Below are positions 47,150 to 58,500 of a DNA stretch of 64,000 nt, piece after piece. The stretch is from Gigantopelta aegis. Lineage: Eukaryota > Mollusca > Gastropoda > Neomphalida > Peltospiridae. The stretch covers positions 2,987,750 through 3,051,749 of the forward strand of contig NC_054708.1 in the NCBI RefSeq assembly GCF_016097555.1, in the 5' to 3' direction. The notes beneath the pieces are model-generated. The model was not told the DNA's origin. It worked only from the letters and a program-made list of their open reading frames with translations, and searched no databases. Each line of letters opens with the position of its first letter. Within the stretch, counting starts at the first letter, position 1. Made by a program: the position numbers and the translations under genes.

Positions 47150-48540
47150 CGGTAGCCCAGTGCTAAAAAGCTCGCTTGATGCGCGGTTGGTTTGGGATCG
47201 ATTCTCGTTTGTGGGCCTATTGGTCTAATTCTCGTTCCAGCCAGTCCACGGAGACTGATATATCAAAGGCAGTGGAATGTGTTATCCTGTATGTGGAATG
47301 GCACATATAAAATATCCTTGCTGCTAATGGAAAAAAAATGTAGTGGGTCAAAATTACCATTCCCAGTCTGAAGCTCCACGCGGTAAGACGTGTTTGTTTC
47401 GTTTGTGCACACTGCACGTGCTTTCGAATGCTCGACTTGGGGGTCCTTCATTTCGTTGTTTTTGTCAGCGAAAAGAAGTTTTCTACTGGGATGTATGCGG
47501 CCATTGGAACTGATTGAACGCTGGAACGCTTCTCGTTTCGACAGCCTGCACCACCAGGTTGGATTCTTTTTTAGCGAGATTCCTTGCTTCCACGTCATTT
47601 CTCCGTCTGGCTGTCGACTGTTTTTTTTTTTTCGTGTCTCGTATGACGACCATTCTGCAGAACGCCACGGTTGTTCGCGTTTAGTTTCTACATGTCCGAG
47701 CCTGTCCTAGCAGCATTGGAAGATTGACCGCCCCACTCTAAGAAGAAATAGGAAGCGGCCCCTACTACTCTTTTTCTAAACTTTACCTTGCTTTATAGTG
47801 ATACCATCTCGTACCCTCCGGAGTCGGGCCCGTCCGCACCACTATACCAAACCATGACGACTGGACTATACCCTAGTCTGATACTCTCTCTCGTTCAGAC
47901 GGATCCGGCTTCTCGAGATCTGTATTTCAGCACAGCACTACACCTTCAACGTCTATCGACTGTTAATCTAGGGGTTTTCTTGACGGGATGCAACCCATCT
48001 CGTCCCTTTAAACTGTGCACCCAAACGGCCTTAACGAGGCCACTCGCGTGGACATATCGATCGGACTTTAAACTTTTAGATCTGCGTTCAAAATTTTATG
48101 TCGAAATTACTTCTTTTTTAAAAATATTATTAAATAGTCCGATCCTCTCTTCTTTCTCTTATTTAATTTTGGACTGTCCTTCTAAAATGCTCCAAATTAT
48201 ATAAATATTCGACCGAGCAGTCTATTCTTTTTCTTTTTGGCTTGTAACCTTTTTATTTTTTTTATTTATTCTATTAACGTTTTTACTAATTGCTATTTTC
48301 AAAATTCTGCCCATTTTCACCTCCCCCCCCCCCCCCCCCCCCACTCCATCCCGAGTCAGGCCACCGATCTTATCGGAGGTCGGACTCGGGATGGGCGTGT
48401 TCGAAACCCTAGTGGTATATGGGCACGTTAAACTAGTTATCATCATCATCATCATCAAAATTACCAAATGTTTGACATCCAATAGCCGGTGATTGATAAA
48501 TCAATGTGCTTTAGTGGTGTCGTTAAACAAAAACAAAAAC
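47150..48540 (+). mobile_element. tRNA-derived SINE (tail type 1) split by a retroposon
   Basis: The left part 47150-47358 includes the head 'gtagcccagtgctaaaaagc', 'gatgcgcggttgg' and the body to 'atgtagtgggtcaaaattacc'. The right part 48455-48540 repeats 'tcaaaattacc' and completes the tail 'ccaatagccggtgattgat', 'ggtgtcgttaaacaaaaac'. The repeated 11 bp is the target duplication of the inserted element. Confidence 0.85.
47359..48454 (+). mobile_element. 1.1-kb retroposon of unknown family with (ATC)n tail
   Basis: It is bounded by TCAAAATTACC at 47348-47358 and 48455-48465. The 5' end is ATTCCCAGTCTG. The 3' part has a strong hairpin at 48347-48393 (CATCCCGAGTC against GACTCGGGATG), then GTGGTATATGGGCACG and (ATC)n. 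The tail plus target duplication indicate reverse-transcribed insertion. No reverse transcriptase motif is present. Frames are short on both strands, although a minus-strand frame (ARNLAKKESNLVVQ) is kept between this copy and the one at 45310-45768. Confidence 0.75.
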
Positions 48541-48580
48541 AAACTTTAAAACTTTTACTGACTGAGCTTGATCCCGCCTC

Positions 48581-49205
48581 CCCAGCCATGTTGGCATCAG
48601 AGGTAATGAAAAGGCAGATTCAGCTTCCAAGTCTGCTTTGGATTTTAAATTTAATATCAACAAATGTATCTTTTCGACTTGGCAATGTGATTGGGACGGT
48701 GCAGTTGCGAACAAGCTTCATGTTATCAAGCCAGTCTTGGGGAGTGGCAGTCCTCCTATAGACAGTGCAGGAAGGATGAAATTGTCTTGTGTCGTGCTCG
48801 CATCGGTCATACTTACTTGACCCATTAATTTTTCTTAAAGAAAGATCCTCCACCTCAGTGTGAGCACTGTCAGTGTCTTCTGACTGTGCGACACATTTTG
48901 GTGGAGTGTCAGCATTTGTCAGCAACTCGAAAATATTTATTTGGACAAAGAAATGTGATGGAATCATTTCGATTCCATCCAGAAATTATTTTAGAATTTT
49001 TACGTGATACTGAATTTTATTCTAAATTTCAATTATATGTATCTGTGATATTTGTATTTTAACACAGTCCTTTACACTGTGTTTTTATTTACCTGTTGAA
49101 TTTTTATATTGATGTTGATCATCGCTTTGTTTTTCCATTACCATAGTTTGACACCCAATAGCCGATGTATTTTTCGTGCTGGGGTGTCGTTAAACATTCA
49201 TTCAT
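48581..49205 (+). mobile_element. LINE 3' end with RNase H domain remnant; likely SINE partner
   Basis: It is flanked by TTGATCCCGCCTC at 48568-48580 and 49206-49218, a 13-bp target duplication. It begins inside the RNase H region: SHVGIRGNEKADSASKSALD, then WDGAVANKLHVIKPVLG. In shifted frames follow DEIVLCRARIGHTYLTH and PPPQCEHCQCLLTVRHILVE, the Cys/His end usual in I/Jockey-group LINEs with RNase H. Frameshifts and a stop make it inactive. The 3' end reads ACACCCAATAGCCGATG and GGGGTGTCGTTAAACATTC, matching the type 1 tail of the SINEs. Confidence 0.85.
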
Positions 49206-49429
49206 TTGATCCCGCCTCATGATCCGTAATCACCCGAGATGTTCCGAAGTTTAATGTCGGTCGGGTTTTTTTTTCACCGAGACATATCGATCGACAAATC
49301 GGATCCTAGTTTATATTATTAAGAATCTAAAATACTTGATTGAATTAAAATTATATTTATTTCTAAATACATGAATAAATATTTAATGGAAACTCATAAA
49401 ATTATATTCATTATCTTTCTGCATGCAAA

Positions 49430-49566
49430 TCTCGTAATCCCGGAAGTCCGCGTGATTCAGCGTCGGCCATTATTGATCAACGAGAGAAGGAAATAAGAGA
49501 TATTTAAGTATCAAAGAGTAATTTTATTTATCGGCTTGTGTCTTGTTGAATTGCACCTATGCAGTC
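49430..49566 (+). promoter_or_regulatory. Candidate promoter and 5' UTR of the F-BAR gene
   Basis: A locally CpG-containing stretch holds CCCGGAAGT (ETS-type site, about 49438) and CGGCCATTATT (YY1-type site, about 49465), both common in TATA-less animal promoters. It lies 100-130 bases before the initiator ATG at 49567. The transcription start is not defined. Confidence 0.45.
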
Positions 49567-52500
49567 ATGAGCTGGGGATTAGAGTTGTGGGTAAGGCAAA
49601 TCACCATGATGTAAAAATTACGCGTTTGCACACGATCATTGATAGAAGATTATTTTGTTATGACAGGTCGGATTTCTAGTTCTAATTCTACTGTCTGCAA
49701 CTGAAATATAAATGAAATTGATAAAATTCGCAGCACAGCTAACTTAATACAGCCACTTTTAGGGAGTAGAGTATGCACGAGAATAAAACACAGGTTTCTT
49801 CCTGTTCTAAGTAGGTTAAATTTGATGATAATAGTTTGGTAGGAATTTATGGACTTTAAAAAACTTACTTTTGAAAGAAACAAAACAGGAATGATTATTT
49901 ATGAACTATGTTCTTTTAGTAGTGGCCCTTATGCTATTATACTGTGGTTAGTAAATATTAGTTTCCAATGTTCTTGTAGCCTGAGTACTCTGGTTTTTGA
50001 TAGCTAAATGGACATTTTGGTGGTCATGAACACTTTGCCTTCAGACACGTCTCTATAGTGAAAAAGTAGGATATCTGTCTACCAAAGAGTAGGCAAAGCG
50101 TGGCTAGCGCTGACACTCGCCACATTCTTCAATTGCAAAATTTATTTTAATTTGGTGAAAACAATTGGTGAAATAATTCATATTTTGCTCGTTTTGAATT
50201 TTTTAAAGATAATTTTGCAACAAATATTCATCACCCAGAGCTAGCCCTTAAAAGATTCCCACTGTCTTACAACAATAATCCTATGTTGATATTTAAATAC
50301 TGTTACATTGATCATTCTCAAGAACTTTCACTGATAATCAATATTTCACATACTTACTAATACACACACTATGATAATGTACAGGAAGAAGCCTCACAAC
50401 ATCTATATATATATAGAAATAGATCATATGCAAAACCAGACTTGCACGAACCACACGTGCACAAAATCATAATTTTTACAATTTTCAGAGGCCTGCAGTT
50501 TATTGCTCACCATAGATTTTCAAACAATAAGCATTGAATGTAACTCATTCATAGTGCGCTCGCGAACAGTTTATAGAATAGATCTTCCCATGACCTATCG
50601 AAATAGCATAGTCCCTAGTTATATAAATTAGGGGCATGGTAACACATAGGTTACAACACATTTATGAAGTTGACTATTATCATTCGTTAAGTTTTGCATT
50701 CATCTCACTGTTCTTGTACTGATACTACTATGTGTAATTTATATTTACACAGCACACCATTGATCAAACTAGCTGGTGGTAACATGTAGTAACCTCCTCG
50801 ACTTATTTCATGAACATGCTACAAGGACAATACCTTACAAAACACCATAACTCAAAACTCAAGTTGTCAGTCTAATTTCTGGCCTCAATTTTGGCAAATA
50901 AGAGGACAAGGCCAATTGGCTTAGACCGATTCAGACATCGACTAGGGCTAGCTCTGGCACTTGCCAGATTCGAGAATTTTGAAAGCAGTTGGCAAATTTT
51001 AATTTAGTTTGGTGAAAAAATTTCATGTAATAATTGACATTTTAAAGAAAATAACTGACAATTTCTGCAATTTTTGAGGTTTTACTAGGCAAGCTGGCGA
51101 AATGTTTTGCTCACCGAGAGCTAGCCCTGATCGACATAAGCATTGTGTCTGGTAACTCATTAACAGGTTACCACAAAATATAGCCTGGTTACCACAACTA
51201 TATGAAAGTTAGAGTTGAATTCCTGTTACTACTACTTTTAACGCAGACATTCTGAAATTGTATCGATGCACGCAAACATCGGAACAAGAAACGAAATCCG
51301 GAAGTAAATTTATCTAGTGGGCTTTAATTGCTTAAACGCAGATTGCCGAAATTGCTTGCAATTGCACAAGTACGCACGAACATCGGTGCAATTTCGTATG
51401 AGAAGACGAAACGCGGAAGTAAATTCATCTAGTGGATGCTGCTTAAACGCAAAATGACTATAATTGCTTGCAGTTGCACAAGTGCACACGAACATCGATG
51501 CAATTCCTTACAAGAAAATGAAGTGTGGTAGTCCGGAATGCATTGCCTGATTTACATTCGGAAACGAAACTACGTTGAAATTTTTGTCAAGAACGAAACA
51601 CCGTTCTCGACTTTTCTTACATGTGGTAACCTGAACTACCGTTCTCGACTTATTTCAATGCCTGCCGATGAAGATTTTTGGAGTAATTGTGACCTGAATG
51701 AAGTGCAACAAATGTTCATTCCAAATAAATAAGTGTCAACGGTTTCATGTTTTTTAATGAAACAACTTTCCAGAGTTGTATTCTAGTACAAATGCAACAT
51801 AATGTGTGGGGAGTTTGGCCGCAGGCCTGTAATGTGGCCGATTGTTTTTGTAAATCGTTCTAGTACAAATGCAACATAAGGTATGGGGAGTTTTATCGCA
51901 GGCCTGTAATTTGGCCAATTGTTTCTGTAAATTGTTCCAGTACAAATGCAACATACGGTATGGGAAGTTTGACCGCAGGCCTGTAATGTGGCTGATTGTT
52001 TCTGTAAATTGTTCCTACATAGGCAGATAGTGTTTTCCCAGGGAGAGGGTGCAGTATTTTAAAAGGGCATGTCCGCTATTCAAAAGTACATTAACTTGTA
52101 TTATATAATTTTCGCCTGAAATACAAAGTCAACTAAGTTATTACATACATGTTATGTTTATCAGACCTTCGGATTTCATGGTAACAATCTGTTTCCAATA
52201 CCACATTTGTAGCATGTCAGAAAAATCACGGAACCAAAATTTAGGGGTGAAGAAATAGTATTTAAATTCAAATACAATTTTGTAGAAACTACTTTCACTA
52301 AGTCTGAAGGTGACAATCAAATAGGTCCCATTATTTCCTGTGGTTTCATTATGGGAGGAAATGATGTAGGCGTAAACCATTATTTTTATTCAGCTGTCAA
52401 AATCACCATAGCATGCTTATAATGGAGAGACCGTGTCAAAAATTAACTTTATATTCAGTTTGAAAATGTGTCTCTTTGCACAGATTTTTGTGATAATTTA

Positions 52501-55500
52501 AATCAATGGTATTAAAAATGACTTGTTTTCACGGAACCTAAAACCAGTTTCCGATGGGTTCCCATGATCACAAGGCACAGAACCGAAAAAGCGTTTCCCG
52601 TGAAATGTGTAATCCTATGGCCTGCCTAATCTAGCCAGCGAAAATGTATGTTTTCTTTGCCGAACGTTTGCTCAAGTCACCAAGTTATTAGCAGTAGTGA
52701 GAAGTCAAAAACAAAATCACCTGGACATAAGCTCGCTTGGCACCTTGTTGGACTATGTTTTTACTTTGGCGCCAAACTTTACATCTATGCATGTTTCACT
52801 GTTTGCAGTGACCAGTGAAGTGTTGTTAATTCTCAGCCATATTCATTTCAATAATGCCAGAAAATACTAATTGTTACTTTCATTTGAACATAATGACACA
52901 TTATCAACTACTTAATTAAATCACATTTTTAATTAAACATACAATTGTTTTGTTTATATTTTATTACTGGAAGTAGTAGTATTTTATATCCAAATATTAC
53001 GATTAGTGTGTAATTCAGAATTTTTTCAAATCAACTGATAAATATTCACTTTGCCTACTTATTATTAAACTTCTCCCCTTTCTTCTGGGAAGAGAGAAGT
53101 CACTTCTACTTTTTCTATTCTAGATTATAAATAGTTAGATTGTACTAGTCAGTCACTGAACCTAGGTCAGTTTTTGCTTTCATTTTTTTTTTGCTTTTTT
53201 TTTTAACCATTCAAATCGTAATTTTTTTGTAATTTACATATTTTAGGATTCCATCTTTTACTAAACTTCTGACCCAAAATCTGGAATTCACCAAAGAAAA
53301 ACAAAAATTGATTCCTTGTACATGCCAGAAAAAATTAGGATACAGTGTATCTTTGCCTATTAGTTGATATAGAGGGGATGATTTTCCATTTCAGATTTTG
53401 CCACATTCCGTTTCAGATTTTTGTAAATTCTGGGTTTTTTCCGTTTTTGTGTTCAATTAGTGTCATGTTTTATTGTTATAAACCATATACATTTGTTTTA
53501 TTGTTCCAGCTCTGAGCTGGTTTGCTATTGCTATTTTTTAAAATACCTGTTAAAAATTTTTTTGAAACAAACTTAAAAAAAAAAAAGAAGTGTATAAACT
53601 GCACCACTTGGTTCCCACCTTCATCCGTAAATAAACAGCGGTTAAAACAAAGCCACAAACTTAATTACGGTTAATTATTGTTTGTATTTAATAATAATAA
53701 AGAGACCCATTCTCCCATAAATTCAAACAATAAATAATTGTTGATTGTGTGGCTTTCAGTTTCATTTCATCTGATGGATTATAGGTAAGTTTCATTTATA
53801 AACAAAACACACCATTGACAAACCCCGATATTTTCATGAAAATATGAACTAAAAATTTGGTAATGCATTGTTCATAATCTTACATTAGTTGCCAAAAAAT
53901 ATGTATAAATAAATAAATACATGATAACATTTTATTAGTTCCAGAATGATTAAAAAACGTGAACAAAAACAAAAAAGAACAAAAAAGGGCACATGTCACT
54001 CGATTACACATGTATGCTTCTCTGTAACCTAACTAGCGTGCTGTGTGCACAAATTACATATTCAAACGAGGTCGGGTCAATCTTGATATAGGCCAGTGGT
54101 AGTGAACCGAAACTAAGCACTGTTCTGTCAATCGTTTTAAAGTTTCGACATTATTTTATAACTTAAAAAAAATCTATATATTTGCCTAGAATTATATATT
54201 CAGAGCCGGTTTAAGGATCAGCGGAGCCTGTAGCACAAATAATAGCTGGGGCCCAATTCCCAAGATATATATTTTGCAACCACCTCGGGGAGAGGTGAAA
54301 AATTACCTGGGGAAAATGTACACAATGCCTCACCGTGGGACCCACTGAACTGCACGGTCTGTAGCACGTGCTACATGTGTTACAATAATAAACCGGTGAG
54401 AAGAAAAGTAAAATGCTATTTTTGTGTGCATTTTAGAAAACAATCAGTTCAGAAATAAATAACGTGTAGTAAATTCCGTAACATGAAAAAAGGCGTTCCC
54501 CGTGGGATGGACTATCAATGTGAAATGTTTCCATACAGATTAACGAATATGCCCGAAGTTTTACGAAATTAGTTTTTCCAACGAAAGCATTGTGTAAATT
54601 GGCTATGCTCACGAATCGTAATTATTAGTAAAGTATTATTGAAAAATGTCGAAATTGAACGTACTAGAAATCTTATATATTCAACATTCTAAAATTGTAT
54701 TAGTACATGCTTATTTTTATGTTTCAAGTTAAATTTCACTGTGTAAAGTGACACGGGTAAACAGTCACATGTTTTGTTGCAAGCTTATGGCAATTAAAAG
54801 TAACTTCCGAGAATTAACGGTTCTGAAAATATTTAGGCATACAGTGAAAGTTTGCATACCAAAACACTGTGTATATTATCAATATTGAATCTTAAAACTA
54901 CCAAAAATATTTATTATGGTGCTTGAACCAGAAATATCGTTTGAAGGTTATTTTTTAAAAATCGCAAATTCCGTTTCAGTTACTAAATTCTGCGATTCCG
55001 TCCGTTTTTCAGTGATCACGGAAAATCATCCCCTCTATATCTTTATTTTCAATAAATGAGAATCATGAATAGCTAATATATGCAATATTTGAACAGAAGA
55101 GAATTTTTTAAAGAACTTTAGCTTTGCACGTTAGTATCCCATTTCCAATAAAATCTTGTTGCTTCAAAAGAGAATATGTCCTCGGTGAACAGTGAAAATT
55201 ATTTCACTGTTACTAGTGAACAGTGAAAACATTTTGACTGTTACCTTTTAGCAGTGTAAAGGAGGGTAAATCAGTTGTGGAAAGTAAAGTGAACTTGGCA
55301 ATACCAAGGCTCAAACTTAGATTACGGGAACCCATTTAAGATATTACCATATTGATACCATATAAAGTTTTGTTTTGTTTAAAGATAACACTAGAGCACA
55401 TTGATTTATTAATCATGAGCCATTTGATGTCAGACATTTAGTCATTTTGACTTATAGTCTAAGAAAGGAAACCCACTACATTTTTCCATTAGTAGCAAGG

Positions 55501-58500
55501 GATCTTTTATATGCACCATCCCATAAACAGGATAGCACATACCACAGCCTTTGATATACCAGTCGTGGTGCACTGGCTGGAGTGAGAAATAGCTGAATGG
55601 ATCCCAGACTGACCACACATTAAGCGAACACTTTACCACTGGGCTACGTCCCACCCTTGATACCATATAAATTCATATGCTAAGGGGAGCTAAAATTATA
55701 CTGTCTTTGACAGATTGTATTGTGGTATGGCAACTGTCAGTCTGTCTGTCTGTACGTCCATCTTTCTTAGCATATCTTTCTTATCAATTCATGTAGGATT
55801 ATCAAACCTTGCATGCAGTACAATATGGAATGGTGGTTTGTTGCATACCATAACTACAGTCCTCAAAGTAACTGTTTTTTTACTGTGGTATTTCTGATCC
55901 GATTGTTTTCTAAATTGCACACAAAAATAGTGTTTGTTTATGTTTTTTACAACACTTTTACCTTTTTTTCTTACATCAAATCAGTCTGAAGTTATTTACA
56001 AAAAACAACATTCATGGAGGCTGGGAAGGACTATAGGACACCATGACCTACTTTTCACGAATTACTGCACATTAAATGTAAAGGAAATCCGTGTCCGGGC
56101 CATACCTTCCTTATCAATTCATAGAAGAATATAAAACCTTGCATGCAGGTACAATTTCAGATGGCAATGTGTTGCATACTATAACTAGGTCACCTCGACA
56201 TTATATTTACAAAATTTAAATAATTTTAATGGTCTTATTATTATTTTTTGTTCTAAGTATTATTATTATTATTTTCTGTTTAAGGTCTCACTACACAGAT
56301 GTCATCTGCCGTTGAAACCCATGTTAAATTGCCCAACTTCAAACAAAGATTGCCAATAGAGTGGGTTCTCGTTGGCACTAACAACATACACCATTGTGAA
56401 CATACATTATATAAGCATTTATTTTCACTCCAAAATTGAGAACATTTCCTTCTCAGTTTTTTGCTATATGACCGCATCTGGCTGTAGTACATGTCTGAAC
56501 AGGTGGTTCATTAACCGATTCACTCCGGTTGTCTCTTGCGCTATATACCCATGTCCCAAAAGGTCGATGCACAATATTACAAAATAACATGGGCAAAATA
56601 CAGCCAGAAGGCTTATTATTAAACATACATATTGTTTTAATTCTTCACCATTTCCTGGAAGTGAATATGTGAACCATAACGTGTCACAATTAGGAACTAT
56701 AGTGGATTGTGATCAATGAACTCTCACCTGGAAGTGATCTGTGTAGTGAGACCTAAACCGTCGGAGGCAGATCCATGACATGGGGCGACCAGGGGACCTG
56801 TTGTTCCCCCTGAATATATTTGAGTGCCTTTTAATTTTATCCCCGTCCTTGTGTCTGTCTGTCCATCTGTCTGTGTGTGCCTTGAGATACTAATGGAAAT
56901 TTTGTATATAACTTTATCATATATTATTACAGATCAAATTTGACTTTCATGATGATTTATCCTCTTTTTTTTACAGTTATGGCCCTTGAACTTAAGGGAT
57001 ATGAAAATTTGTTGGGCCCAGTAAGGGACATATATTGTTGTTTTGTTTTGTTTAGGGTTTTTTTGTGTTTATTTTTTGGGGGGTATTCTTATTTTCATTG
57101 GGTTGCCCTTTTCATGAGTTGAGATCCATGTGCCGTTTTCCCCAAAGCCTCCCCCCATATACATTTCATGGATCTGTCTCTGGCCATTGTACAGATTAAT
57201 TTATTATCACTGTAAGTATATAATTACTAATATATATACAAGTGGCAGTGTGTCAAACAAAATTTTGTCATAAATCAAAATCGTCAAAACTGTCAGTTAC
57301 ATAGCATGCATTGTTATATGAATTAAACTGTAATAAAAACAAAATTATTAATCAAAACTAAAAACCGTGTTAATGTTTTAAAATCCAGAGGCCACGATGG
57401 CAAGTGAATTAAAAACAGTCTAGAATCCCTGATTACATTCCACAATATCAAAGTTTGTTTTTAAACAATTTATAGTAATGTAATAATAATAAAGCTGTTT
57501 TAACAGTTTCCCATCATTCTGACCACTTATCCTTTTGATTTGTACTGCTGACTGCCGCCTTTGTACTCTTACTAATGCCGCATTTGGTAAGGGTCTCTTT
57601 ACGCCCCAGGCCAGCTGACTACCATACACACATCATGATAAATATTGTGTACAAAAATGAATTCCATAAATACAAGTTTAATGGAGGTTGCGCAATATGT
57701 TACATTACAAAAGTAGCTATATGTACTATGTCCATGTGTATATAGCCTCTGCTAACAACTCCTGCTATTAGGAAAATTTCCATAGCAAAAAAATAAACAT
57801 GCTGAGGAATAAAATTTTTTTAATATAGTCCACAGCAAAAAAAGTGCTGGTGAGAAGTAAAACCCCTACAGCATTGCTGATTGCTGATTGCCATGGGCAA
57901 TTGCAGGGGTTGCACCGTTGGCTAAAGAGTCCTGGCTAACTACATGGTTGTCATATATTTGGAGGAAACCTCAACACCCTATCTAAACTTGCCCATCCAT
58001 AGCACTGCTTACATCTAGTAATAATAATAATAATAATACCTACCTACCTACCTACCTACCTACTCACTCACAGTTTTTTTTACCATAAAATCTTAAACCT
58101 TTTTCTTTCTTTTTTGGTAATCTACCATGAGTCATTGAGAATTTTGTAAATGTAACACAGGAAATATTCTAATGTAAAAAGCTCTTGTTTGTATTCGTTA
58201 GAAATATAACTAAAACTTCAGCAAGTTGAGTCCATATCCCATGGTCTCCTATGAATTTTAAGTGACCTGTGTTGCTCTTTGCGAGTTGCCCTGATTCCAG
58301 ATGAATAACACTTTAGGTCATAAACTGCAAAAAATGTAAACATGGATTGCATTTAAATTTTTAATCCATATTAAAAGTACCATGTTGTTGGAGTTATGTC
58401 CTTGTCCCATCATGATTTCTCGCTCCAGCCAGTGCACCACGACTGGTATATCAAAGGCTGTGGTATGTGTTGTCCTATCTGAGGGATGGTGCATATAAAA

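Noticed and set aside
47263-47598. Minus-strand frame conserved with the plus-strand frame at 45538-45822
   Set aside because: The frame is antisense to the (ATC)n tail of the retroposon, has no known motif and differs in the downstream half. Kept only as a remark, not as a gene.
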